Position numbers and translations under genes: made by a program
In this document: in pieces, positions 44,401 to 56,700 of the stretch
Numbering within the stretch: the stretch's first letter is position 1
How the letters are laid out: each line of letters starts with the position of its first letter
Origin: Tubiluchus corallicola
Lineage: Eukaryota; Priapulida; Priapulimorpha; Priapulimorphida; Tubiluchidae
NCBI GenBank assembly: GCA_030141605.1
Contig: JAQGDQ010000114.1
Location: 250,001 to 310,000 of the forward strand
Direction of reading: 5' to 3'
DNA length: 60,000 bases
Notes under the pieces: generated by a model
Told to the model about the DNA's origin: nothing
The model's database searches: none
The model's input: the letters and a program-made list of their open reading frames with translations, nothing else

Positions 44401-45314
44401 ACAATTGTTTTGTAGAATACCTTTTGTCATTGTCGAAAGATCGATTTATACATAGTTACTAAAAGGTCTCCACGCATATTGAATAATCAATCAATCAACC
44501 TTGAAATCAAAGTACTAAAAATTTTACTGCAGAAAAGCAGTGGCTTTCAGGATTGTAATAGCTGCAATTAAAAATGATAACCTTCAATATAGCAATCAAA
44601 TTTTGTGATCGCATCGTAAGTCTAAGGGATCATTTCTTTCCAGCCTGCAAAGAAATTTTCATAACTCCTACTCAGTTTTCGTAATATTTTATCTTATAAT
44701 AAAATAAATAATTTCCAAACACACACTGACTGAATCGAATGGAAAAAAATACAGTCACCACTGTTACCAGGTCCCGGAGTCATGTACTGCACTTACGACA
44801 GTTTCGTTGTCTTAAGTGGAGTTTAGGCGTGTAGAAATATTTATATCCAATTCATGTAGACGTCTAATCTCCTTAGTCGCAAACTAGTCGCGCTTAACTT
44901 TGCAAGCACTTAACAAGTTAGGACGTGATTAACACTTAACACTAGCACTTAACAAGCCGCAAGAGCATAATTAAAAGAAAAACAGTAAAGTTTAACCTAC
45001 TAAACTTAACTAATTTACAACGATAAAATCGCAAACACCCTACCCGTTTGGCGCACCAACCCGTAAAGCGCACACAGTAGTGCGATATTATGTTTGTCCA
45101 CCCTATTATGGGGCTGGCCTCTTACAGCTAACCGATGCTTCCCAGCCGTGAATTAACAGAAACTGAGCTGCGGTAAAAGTTTTTAAAACATGTTGAGCAC
45201 ATTTGTCGATTTCCTTTTTACTTAACAATAACAACTATTAATAATAATGAATCAAAATTATTTTAAATTTAGTGAAATTATACTTACTGCACTAATAATA
45301 TTACGAACTGTGAG

Positions 45315-45350
45315 CAATTCTGAGCATCGAACGTTCGAATTCGATTCGAA
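45315..45350. mobile_element. hAT-type element fragment (same family as 19695-20092)
   Basis: GAGCATCGAACGTTCGAATT resembles the end of the 398-base element in reverse complement (GTGAGCATCAAATGTTC). It stops abruptly near the edge of the foldback element that follows. Confidence 0.45.
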
Positions 45351-45367
45351 TGTTTTTTTTAATATAG

Positions 45368-46051
45368 GTTTTACACGTCAAATGTAGACACAGGAAAATT
45401 CAAATATGATTTAGGCAAGTCAAATGTAGACATAGGAATTTTGAATGTGTTTTGGTAACTCAAATGTGACTTAGGTAAGTCAAATGTAGATGCGGTACTT
45501 TGAATAAATCAGTAATTAACTCATTTAAGTGCAAATTACAAAAAGATAAACCAAAGATAGTCATCACCAACGTCGGCAGAAAAGAATAAATTGGTTCCCA
45601 ATGAACAGTGAATCAGTAATTAGTTTTTTAAGTAATGCATTAGCACTGCATTAATGAATTAGTTTCTCTCAAGAGAGAATTGCTTATTCTAAGAATGTAT
45701 TGTTTTCTCTAACAGTTCCAATGGTATGTAAAGGTTACAGAAAATTAGGGAACTATTAGTAGACCTATAAAGTTATTATTTTCATAGTCTTAAGAGCAAT
45801 TATTAAATTAAGATTAAAGGAAATCAAATTTAACATTTTTAAGCTTTACTACCTATCCATATTTGAGATACCAATGTCAGATTTGACTTGACATGCGTCT
45901 ACATTTGACTTACAAAAAACGCTTAACATTTGTTGAAAACCCTTGTTAACATATTTGAACTACCCATGTCTACATTTGAGTTACCAAGACACATTTGAAT
46001 TACCTAAATCTACATTTGTCTTAACGTAGGTCTACATTTGACATGTAAAAC
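45368..46051. mobile_element. Foldback element with GTCAAATGTAGAC sub-repeats
   Basis: The left end reads GTTTTACACGTCAAATGTAG and the right end in reverse complement GTTTTACATGTCAAATGTAG. Each arm, about 130-170 bases, is a chain of degenerate units of the type (A/G)(C/T)TCAAATGT(A)GAC(A)TAGG. The middle, about 45530-45860, is unrelated AT-rich DNA. No coding frame and no clear target-site duplication. Confidence 0.85.
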
Positions 46052-46919
46052 ATTAGTTGGCTTTTCAGTGTCTCTATCACTACGCAATAACTTCTGAAGG
46101 TTGAGCTGCAAGTCTGCTACATGTTTCGGTGCATAAATTACTTTCATCCAATGTCATCAGTCGCAGCCTTAATTAATGGATAATTATAATCCAATAATCT
46201 TTGAAATAATCTTGATTATTTCATAATGGAGTTCTACATACCCAAGTGCTAAAAACTAAAAAACATTTTGATTTCTGTTTATATGATTATTATTCAGTTA
46301 TGCAAGCAACCGGCAATTCAACTAATCCAGCATGCAATATGTAAGGTAAATAGTTTTCCCTCTGATTGCATAGCTTTATTATGTTTGCAACTTTGCATGT
46401 AAATGTAATAACAGTAAATTTAATGCTGCATAATTTTTGTTTACATATCTCCTTGTTTTCCTTTTTAAAATGAATTGTATGATTATACAGGGCATAAGAT
46501 AACCTTTTTATTATGTAGGGTACAAAAACAATAGCTATTAGTACAGAACAATTTATTGCACGAAAGTATTGCTTAATCAGTTAAGAATATATCATGCCCA
46601 GTAAGGGTATTTTAAAGTTCCTGGTTGTTATTCAAGTTTTTGGTTCTTCAAAAACAATCTTTAGAACGTGATGTATCGTAACCTAGAATTATTGCAAGGA
46701 TTTAGTGACGACTAAGATGAGAAGGACGTTTTTTTTCAAAGTCCTTACATCACCAGCATCTAGATCACATTATCTGCCTACATTATCTTCTTTTTTTAAA
46801 CTTTTAAATCTGCTAAGGTTATTCACCACATCTTGCAGATGTCTCACAATGTTACCTTTTGAATATTGATCAATGATATTCTTGGATCATGTTATGTGCC
46901 TCAAATCTGCGATTCAGCA

Positions 46920-47060
46920 AGGAGGAGCATTGAATGTTCGAGTTCGAACCTTCGAATTCGATTCGAACGAGTTTTTTACTTCGAATTGGATTCGAACCTA
47001 AAATTATGGATTCGAATAATTCAGCACTTCAGCCACATACATTTTTATCATTATAATGTT
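46920..47060. mobile_element. hAT-type element fragment (same family as 19695-20092)
   Basis: GGAGCATTGAATGTTCGAGT, then AAAATTATGGATTCGAATAA, then TTCAGC and CACATACATT follow the reverse complement of the right half of the 398-base element with good local identity. The other end was not found. Confidence 0.7.
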
Positions 47061-48089
47061 TGTAACGGCATTCAATTAGTGTAATATAGCTGCAGTTTAC
47101 TCGACGCCCTACACCATCAATACACCTCAAAGTTAATTGGTGGCTGCGTGAAAGATGCAATGCCTATTGTGCTTCACTTAGCAAATTGTTGAGTACTATT
47201 ATTCTTCTTTTTGCACCTCCCCGTCCCCGCCAAAGGTCGTACGTTACTATTGATTTTCATTTTTCTTTTACTACCACCAACTTCACACCACAATGCTATT
47301 CAGTCAAAAAACTTATGCAGAAGTTCAGTGCACAAAATCACAAGACCACCGCCACTGGCCAGTCGGCCACTACCAATACCACTGTTGTTGCTACTGTGAC
47401 TGCCACAGCCATACCACTATCGCCTCCACCACTGACACAATTACACATGCTAAACTATGTTATTATTTTGTCAATTTGTGCTACCTGGTTAAGTTGACTA
47501 TTATATTTACTTTGCTCGCTAAGTTTGTAACTTCGCTTTCACATGTAGCTAATATGTTAGCTTCAGTATAACCCAGGTTACAGGAAAAAAATGGACGAAA
47601 ATTTATTTTGTAGTACGCTGCATGCATACTATACGTGCTGGTACTTTCACATCATTTTATCTATGGTCGCACCTCGCTCTCAACAAGCAGTCGCATGAAG
47701 ATATCGTGCATTGTTAGTTTTGTTTTAAGAAAAAATTGAAAGAAAGCGGTTTCAAGTTTTAACTTCTATTATTAATTATATAAATTACAGGTTAATGTTT
47801 ATATTAGTGCTTTCAATTTTAGAATAATAATTTGAGAAACATTATCGCGGACGTAATGTTTCAAATTAGAAGATAATGCATGTAGAAGAATACTTTCCGT
47901 ACTTCTTGAGCACTCCACACTAGGCCATTTGCAGCTTGACACCCTGGGCACATGATAAATAACCAATTTATTAAAGTATTTTTTGAAGCATTATGATGTA
48001 ATTATTGCTGTGGGTTTATTTAATAAATGAAATCAGTAACAATTTAGTAAGTAAGGTCAAATAACTTGTGATAATCAAAGTTTATAATG

Positions 48090-48720
48090 CAGTGCTTGCT
48101 TGTGAAGTCCAAGAGACCTAACCATGGCACGGTTATTCACGGGCTCTCCTCAGAGCAGCGAACTTTAAAAATGAATGGAACATTAAAATTAATAAAATGC
48201 ATCTGTAACATATCAGAATCAAGTTGTGATTTGATTCTCCTGTATAATTTAACATCGTCAACAAAACGGCGAATAGGTGAAGTAACATGCTCCCGTCGAA
48301 TCATTGACAAATAATATAAAACAATAAGGGCTACTGATCATTCCCTGCAGAATATCACTTTGAACGTGAACCTGCTCGGTAGACAATCCATTTAAAGCTA
48401 CTATTAGTATTACACGTCTTTTGCAGGTAAGAAAAAAATCTAAACCAGCGGATTGGTTTACTTCTAATACTAGCAAACAACATTTTCCATCATAAGTGCT
48501 TGAAAGGCACCAAATCAAACGTTTTACAAAAGTCTAAATAATATCTACACCAGAATTGCAATCATTATCAAAAATTTTAGTCCATTTATTAAAACAAAAC
48601 ATTCCAAGGAAATTGGTGACAGTTGTTGACCTACCCGGAAGAGATCTATGCAGACTTTGACTTTCTGTAAAGTAGGTATGAATTAATAAAAATGAAAGAC
48701 CTTCTTGTCAGATTAGTTTC
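48090..48720 (-). mobile_element. Degenerate LINE reverse-transcriptase fragment
   Basis: The minus strand shows a block like GLSTEQVHVQSDILQGMISS with PYCFILFVND (motif B, normally SGVPQGSVLGPLLF..FIND), and in another frame FVDDVKLYRRIKSQLDSDML (motif C with FVDD). Upstream, QTFVKRLIWCLSSTY fits the region between motifs A and B. It is frameshifted and dead. Confidence 0.7.
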
Positions 48721-48916
48721 TTCAGAAGTTTCTCAGCAGCAGACATGAGAGAAATTGGGGGTTGTTAATTCTATTCAATTTCTTCATTCATTAACACATA
48801 AGTTTTAACTTTCTCGCATGTGAGGCAATAAAAATAAAGCTTAGGCAGTCTCACATTTCTTTGAAGTATGTCATACTCTTGGCAAGACATATTACACTTT
48901 ACATATTTCATTAATA

Positions 48917-49584
48917 CAGTGTTCCCTCACTACTTCGCGGTTCGTTTATCTCGGGTTTTCAAAAATATTAATGTAAAATATTTATCGCGATATTTTCGCT
49001 GTTTCGTGGGTTTTTGCGGTACCCCGTCTAAAGTATTTTTGCAAATGCGTAGTACGTATTGTAGAGTAATGTTTAGATTTGATGAATTTTGCATAAAAAA
49101 ATCACAAAATGTATAAAAATATGTTAAAAATATTAATTCTAACATGAAAAGAATATTATAAATCATAAAAAGTTACCATTTACAGTAAATAGTGTATTTA
49201 TTCGGCAGATGAATACACACCAAAAACTAAATGTAGTACTTGCACTCGCTTGAGATGCTACTTGCCGACGTGAGATTGTACACAACAATTTGTTTTCTTT
49301 CGCTGTGAGCAGCTACCCCTTCTCAGCTCTTCCATTTCATGCTAGCATCTGACTGTCGTGTGTGCGCAGTTTTCATCTGCGGTGTTGTGTACAGGTACAT
49401 GTACAGTATGGGAAAAGTTATTAAGGGAATGAGAAAGGGTTATGTATAAGAGTGTGGGGAGGGTTTATAAAGACTTAAAATAATGTATAACTACTAAAAT
49501 AAGTATAACGTCTCTACTTTGCGGAAATTCACTTATCGCGGGTGGGCCTGGAATGGAACACCCACGATAAGTGAGTGAACACTG
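48917..49584. mobile_element. Tigger/pogo-type (Tc1-mariner) non-autonomous element
   Basis: The ends are CAGTGTTCCCTCACTACTTC and, in reverse complement, CAGTGTTCACTCACTTATCG, both flanked by the TA dinucleotide (48915-48916 and 49585-49586). Next to each end are CGCGG-type blocks (TTCGCGGTTCG; CCCGCGATAAGTGAA), as in Tigger repeats. The 668-base interior has no transposase frame. Confidence 0.85.
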
Positions 49585-49610
49585 TATTACATGTGTATTA
49601 CAAAGCAAAC

Positions 49611-49848
49611 TCAGCGTTCACATCTATATAACATTATCTGATCTTTTACTGATCTGATTTGACATATGGAACATACATCCACATTGGGAATGTCTTCATC
49701 AGACGATGACTCATCAGTCTCATGTAACATATTCAAAACAGTCTGAGAAAGCAGTTGTGGCATAGAATTAGCTTTAACTTTAAGAGCTCTTCTACTTTGG
49801 TTAAACAATAACTGAGTTGACTGCTGTGTATCTTTCAACTTCAGCTGG
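49611..49848 (-). CDS. Possible terminal exon of an unidentified gene
   Basis: Open frame of 78 codons after an acceptor with a good pyrimidine tract (TTTTTTATCATGTCCCCCCAG), ending in a stop 27 bases from the Tigger-like element. It encodes an acidic Ser cluster (DESSSDEDIPNVD) followed by CSIC, and a final CER, which could be a partial zinc-binding motif. The composition looks protein-like, but I do not recognise a family and found no partner exon on the minus strand up to SNRPA1. It could be an exon, a pseudogene or chance. Confidence 0.3.
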
Positions 49849-50644
49849 GGGGACATGATAAAAAACTGATAACAAAGTGTGCATAACTAGGACGACATAT
49901 AGCAAAGTATGACTAGGATGACATTTTTATGCAATGTCTGCCATATTTTCATTTCTTAAGAAATTACAAAAGGTTGATTAAAGTACTTAAAGGCTACATA
50001 CAAGAAGGCAAGTGACATTTTCAGCATCCCAGAGTCATAAATTAACTAGATCCACAGTCATTTGAAAATGACTGACGTTTAAAATAAAAAAAAAACTGTG
50101 ATTTAGGACGAGCACTGGAATCTTCCCTGCACACTATGCACAATGCAAGAATTCTGCAACCCGCTGCAGTATGAAAATCGGTAGCATCGTGGATTCTCAT
50201 ATCATGATCATTCTATTATTGTATTTATTATTACGTATACTTGTATGCCACAGTATTTTTGTGCTGTTGTGAATATAAACTGTCCTAAAATGAACTAAAC
50301 AAGCTAATCTGTTAATTTTCAAAAATTTAAATGGTGGTTTTCACAACTTGTCTGTAATTAATACATTGTTTATGTGAATAAAATAAAGACGATACAATAA
50401 AATATTACACATAAATGTTAGAAAAGCAAGAGAAAGGCACAACAGTTCCATGTGTATGTTCAATTAGTAGATTTTTTTTAGAAATTCCCATGTGTAGCAC
50501 AGTGGAAATATGTAATACTGCTACATCCTGATATCCAATCTTTCAGAATTAATGCACAGTTATTATAACTAATATATGATTTTTTTTATTTGTTCCGTAT
50601 TTTATTAAATTTGTTATATAGTTTGTTTATAGTATTAACGTACA

Positions 50645-50723
50645 ATGAAGCTAACTCCCGAGTTGATTCTCCAAGCTGGGCAATACATAAATCCTGTTGG
50701 TGATCGGGAACTAGATTTACGAG
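50645..50723 (+). CDS. SNRPA1: SNRPA1 exon 1
   Basis: 26 codons plus one base, donor G|GTAATT. An acceptor-like AG (TTTGTTTATAG) lies 12 bases before the ATG. It encodes the N-terminal cap of the leucine-rich-repeat domain. Confidence 0.95.
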
Positions 50724-53700
50724 GTAATTTGATTGTTTGATATTCTAGATCTAACTTCATTGCAAATCCTTTTTATTAAATTTCAGCATATTTGCATTCT
50801 TACAAGTTTACATAGTTAAACTATGGTATTTGTACAGTAGTTGTTGTCTACCTAATTTCTTTTTAGAAGGAACATTTTGCTTTATTTAGTTGTGCAGGAT
50901 TGTACATTGACAGCTCTTGTAGAGCTAGTGGTTTATGCTACAAAAGTTAGTTTTCTTATGCTGAGACTAACAAGCTTGTATAAAGTTAATTAACTGTCAT
51001 CGTTGTTCTCTTTCTGGTAAGGTTGAGGACTATTTGGATCATACATCTAGATGAATGTTTGGCAATTATTTTATTTTAACTTAATTAGCAGATGATAAGC
51101 TATTTTTCATATAATTTCTGTGTGCATTAGGCAATAAATTTATTGTGGAACAGTGGAAATCGAGGGCAATGGTAGGCAATAAAGTGTGCTTCAGTAATAA
51201 AAATTACGACAGAAAAAATAAATTGCACTGCAGTTAAACCTAGATTACATGTAATGTGCCATACATTTTGCAATCTTTTACCACTCTTGCTGTAGAATCG
51301 TTCTGTTTGCATCAAGCAAAAGCTTATGAAAATTTCTTTCAAAAATAATACAACTAATAAACAATTTAGTTGCCTTTTATCCTAGAGCCTGGATATTCCT
51401 AGATGTAGAACCACTGCTTATAAATCTTTTCTCCCTTGGGTTTTTTCTGTGGAATTATCTATCAAAAGATTGTTTCCTTGAATACTACAGCTTCACTTCA
51501 AGAAAATATCAACAGATACCTTCTATTATTATCATATTGACGTCAAGTGAATTGGTCTATCTCTCCACCTCCACTGTGATGCAAGCATGCGCATCGGCAT
51601 TCGGGACAGCGATCTATTTTTTTCTTTATTTAACTGATCATGTGCTCATCTGCAAGATTTATCCAGTTTTTGCATTTTTCTGTTTGTTAGGTTACAGAAA
51701 TGGAATAAATTTGATCGTTTTGTTCCAATAACCAACCTTATATCGTCTGCCTGCGTTACATATGTCCCAATGGCATCTTTTAACCATGATTATAACCAGA
51801 AAAATAGTGTAAAATCAGCTAATATTAGCGAATAGATATATAATATAAATTCTGACCACATTTGAATTAATTTGGACCGTGAAGATCTCATTGAGGTTTA
51901 TAAAAAGTGGCCAGAAAAGAAAACATTTTGCCTGAAAATTCTGAAAACGTTCCTAAATATGGGGTTTCTACGAGTGTGCTCACTTACTCATAATCATGAC
52001 ACTTGTCACAGATTCCCCTGGATGAGTTCTACTCTGAGGCTAGGCCTCAACTATTGCTGACCAAACCGACTAGGTTATTCTCTTCAACCTGCCAAACCTA
52101 CTTAGAGGTGTACAGGCTATAAGTTTTACATGCAGGTTAACCTTGAATCATTTATACCTGCTAACTCGGGCTTCCATGACCTGAAGTTATGAATTTCATC
52201 TCAACCCTGTTCAGGTAGGCCATTTGACATTTGCAAACATTGAAGCAGCATCATATGATCGGCCCAACCTCGTTAGGTTAATTTGTTCTTTTTTAAAGTT
52301 AATCGAATAGTTGTTTTCATCTAACTTGCAAAGTCAGAAACTAAACTGCATATTTTGTTGACAGCAAACGGTTTAATCAGCAACTCATAGACGTAAGCAT
52401 TGTGCATTTCTTCCTATAAGCAAAACTAGACTATGTATTACCACTAATTAATTTGCAATTTCAATTGGCAACAGTAAAATCTAGGACTAAGCCAATATTT
52501 CTCCCGCTAACTAATAAAAAGTTGGGCATTTTTCATAACAGTATTAGATGCAGCTGTAGCTAAATGTCCCGAACGTACCTGCATTAATTAAGCTCTGCAG
52601 GAATGCGAAATAACTTGTACGCTGATTGGGCCGTCGACGAAAATGATTGACGTTATTTTAGATGTCAATTCCGAATGCAGAATAAACCTGAATGTACTAT
52701 TTTATTTACTATTTCCTACAATAATAGAAACTAGACTGTATATTTTCCACTAATTCGCTTGCAATTTCAATCTATATTAATAAAATCTAGAACCAGTCCA
52801 ATATTTCTCCCTTTAACTGATTAAAAGTTGAGCGTTTTTCATGACAGTATTAGATGCCCGGCTATATGCTGCGGCAGCTAAATGTCTCAAAAGACCTTGC
52901 TCTAAATAAGCTCTGCAGGGGTGTGAAAAATCTGGCACAGTGATTGGGCAGTCAAAGAGAATGATTGACGTTATGCTTGACATTAGTTATCTATAAAAAT
53001 TCTATTTCTCTGGTTATGTTTTCATACCTTCACCTTCTTACTGCAGCAGGAAAAGGTCCTTGAGCGATCATTGACCTTGTTTGTGGAGATTGTGTAACAA
53101 CGTTTTTATTTACACAATTAAAATTATTGTTACTAATCAGCATGTCTAATTCCATGATTTGTTTTTTACAGGTTACAAGATACCACAGATAGAAAATTTA
53201 GGAGCAACAATGGTAAGAAGGCATTATTAGTGATGAGAGTAATTTTTTGCAAGGTAGTAGCTAAATTAAAACAAGCTTATGTCTCATATTTAATGAATTA
53301 CTTGCTCAAAGGCACTTTATTAAAGCAAGTTTCACTTTGCATTTTCAAAGACATAAGACCATGCTACAATATTTAATGCCAGTCCTGTTAAAAGTATGCA
53401 TGATGATCAAACTTTCTAAATGCTGCTTTGTATTTTATAAGTGGTATAGAAACTTGCTACTAAATTTTAATCAGTTTTCTTTTTGTTTCTGTCATGCTAT
53501 GCTAAATATAGTAAAGAAGATTTTAAATTTTGATTGTTTATTTTAACTGAAAACTTTTGTTAGCCTAAGAGACTGATCATGAAGTTACTCTTTGTGTGTG
53601 TGTGTGTGTGTAGGATCAGTTTGACACGATAGACTTCTCTGATAATGATATACGAAAACTTGATGGATTTCCTCTGTTAAAACGACTAAAAAACCTTTTG

Positions 53701-56700
53701 GTGAACAACAACAGAGCTTGGTACGTACGTTTTACTTGTTTCTAAGAATTACTTGTAAGAACTTCTAAAATTTGTGCTTATTACAGATAATGTACTAATA
53801 AGATGAAACATGTTTTACATGAAGGAAATTGAATAAACTGTGCGTGAGAAGCTTGCAGTCTTGTAAACTATATACTAAACAACTTGTTTTATAGTTGTTA
53901 ATGGAACTTTTTTAGTGCTTACAGCTTATACCTTCCTATTTTCAGTAATGGGTGGTAATGCATTACTGTAATCAGATAACTTTTTACAGTAATAAAAGTA
54001 AAGTAACTCCATTACTCTGGCTTAGTCTTTTGGTCAGGTTGCTTGTTACTTTGGCGGTGACACTACTAAAGCCGCGTTTCCACTGCGTCTGCACAGAAAC
54101 AGACTTTTCTGTCCACGCGTTTTATTTCTGCAAAAGTTGTTTTGATTGAATCCGCACTCATTCCGTAGCATTCTACACAAAATATCTTAGATGTGGTGGA
54201 ATTTTGGGCTTTCTAGAAGAAATAATCATTTGGCTTCGCAACGTCTGTTAAAGAAAAGCGCACATGGCCGATACACCAAGTGATTACATCGATTTTGAGT
54301 TCGAAAACAGTGAACAGCTAAGCGAATATCATCACATCGCAATAATGGATGAGGAAGATGTACCTAAATTAAGATTGCAACTTGCAACGTTCCACATTTT
54401 TGGAATTTAAATAGACTGGGTGTATTCATTTTGATTTGTTGAAAGAGAATTGTCATTGAAAGAGAAATAATTGTCGCATATAATTTGTATTGAAATTGAA
54501 ACATTATTGAAACTGAAGCATACATTGAAACTGTACAACTATACAATGTAAATGTAAGAACTCGCAATATTGTACAATAGCAATAGATCAACAGAACAAG
54601 TGGAAATACTGTAACAATTATGGTGTATAGGGACTATTTAGCGTGTGTAATTGTAAAATTGCCTTGAACAAGGAATCGCAAGACCAAGCTAAATTTTCAA
54701 AGCTTTAAAGAAAGAAGTAAATAATAAAAATGAAATGTTCAACATTCACAACTGACATCAAAAGCTATTTCAGTTGGCAGAGATTTTGTAAAGTATCTGT
54801 GACTACATTTAGGGGTACTCGTATCATAGAGGGGAAACCAAATTCTACAGCGTGTATAATTTATTCCTTTTTTATTATGAAAACGCACTTTTCCGTCTGC
54901 AGAAAAAAGGTTTGACAATTAAAGTGCGGATCCGTGCGAGTACGTGTCTTTCCATGCAGACGCAGTGGAAACAACATACACGCAAACAGTGATTTACAAA
55001 AGCGCACTATTGCTTCATTTCTTTTCCATGTGAGTCATAGAGAAAAAGTCCATGTCTGTGCAGGCGTAGTGGAAACACAGCCTAAGCCTGCCTTACTTAT
55101 CTGTTTAAGAATAACATTTCAAACTTGGCTATTTCGATTGTTTCCTTGCTTATGTTTGTCTCTGCCACGCAGTACCTGTATACAGTTATTTACATTGCTC
55201 AATTAATGACTATTAACAACATTCAGATTGACAGCATCATAGAAACATCTACAGCCGTAGCGTACTTTACATCCAATGTTTCATCACGTGCATGGTTCAC
55301 ATACTGTAGGACGATGTAGGTAGTTTAGAAATTTAGTAAAGTCAGTAGCACAGCTATACACTATTGTGCATGTATGTGTTTTAGTTGTTTGCAATAGATG
55401 ATGGTAGAACGAATTAACTTAATGACAGATTTATGCATTTCACTAAAGCCAAACAGATGCACACTTTTCATCAAAGTGTCATTCAAGCTAGCACTGAAGT
55501 AATTTGTAATAATGACAAATTACTTTTTAAAAAGCAACAAACCTAACATTGCATATTTTTGTATTATCAGTATAGCACCACTTTGGTTTAATGGTAATAC
55601 TGTAATTAGAGTGACTTTGTGATTAATTGACCTGGTTGCTCCAGATAGAATGTTGTACATATTCTCGCATAAGATTTCTTAAGCTCACCTGTAGGTGAAT
55701 TAATCATGTCAATTTCGGGAAAATTACTTTAGGAACACTTTAGCATTGTCGTTTAGTTTAGGAACTAATTTTGTTTTATTAAACCCCAAAAGCAGCTGCT
55801 CTCTTATAGCACTATGCATCTTGAGTGGGAGAAGCCCTTTGCTTAATAAGAATAAGAATGATATCTAGTGAATGCTTTTGACTGTGTCAGAAATTGAGGT
55901 AAGATTCTGCTTCTGTGACCAAAGATTCTTTAAGTGTTGTTTTTTTTCATATTAACAAATATAAAATCTCTTTCAAAATAATTCGAAACAATATGCAAAC
56001 AAGCACTGTTGTGCTCGACAAAATAATAGTTTCAATGAAATTTGAACTTGTCACTCTTTTATCTATGACACGTAGGTCATTACTACCTTCATGACTCTAA
56101 AAGTCACGATAAGGCCTCCATTAAATTTGTCCTGCTTGATTATCTAGTTATATGCATTTCATTTAAGTGAAATTGGAACTTTAGCTTTTTGACCCATAAT
56201 CTATGACCATGTCTCAAAGGTCAACCAATTTCAAGTTAATGTACACCAATCTATTTGTCTCACCAAGGCATTTTATTTGATATACTACAAAATACTAAAA
56301 TCTTAACATCGGTCTTAACGTTGCTGTATATTCATGACCTCGGGGTCAGCGGTCAGTCAACGTGGGCGTGATTCATACAGTTCTATTCATCTCATCAGCA
56401 TCTCTCATTTGATGTATTATTCTTGTTTGGCACTGTGATGCCATTCAGTTGGCTTCATCGAGACCTTTTGTTTCATTTACTAGACCAACTATTGCTTGTC
56501 TCTGGAAGAATTTATCACACTGACTTCCAATTTCAGCTTTTACCTCTTAGTGGGCTCTAGGTCGACCAAACTGCGCTTAATTTATACTATTCAATTTCTT
56601 CCATCGAGACCAGTAATTTTATGTATTCCAAGCAGTGATGAGTGAACCACGATCCTGCGGACCCATTTTTGCGGATATACTTTTGAAGATAAAGAATTAT

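Larger units (their letters stand above)
40869..49610. other. Transposon-rich intergenic region
   Basis: 8.7 kb between the UBASH3-like pair and SNRPA1 with no convincing host gene. It contains LINE reverse-transcriptase fossils at 42920-43125, 43790-44400 and 48090-48720, hAT-family fragments at 45315-45350 and 46920-47060, a foldback element at 45368-46051 and a Tigger-like element at 48917-49584. A Thr-rich frame at 47186-47497 is simple-sequence-like. Confidence 0.65.
50724..53171 (+). other. SNRPA1 intron 1
   Basis: 2.4 kb GT-AG intron. It contains a short plus-strand LINE fragment (51878-51960) and a diverged direct duplication (52423-52687 and 52729-52990). No exon is recognisable. 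Confidence 0.8.

Noticed and set aside
47186-47497. 103-codon Thr-rich frame
   Set aside because: ACC/GCC-rich low complexity, three overlapping frames equally open, no splice or start context and no family signal.
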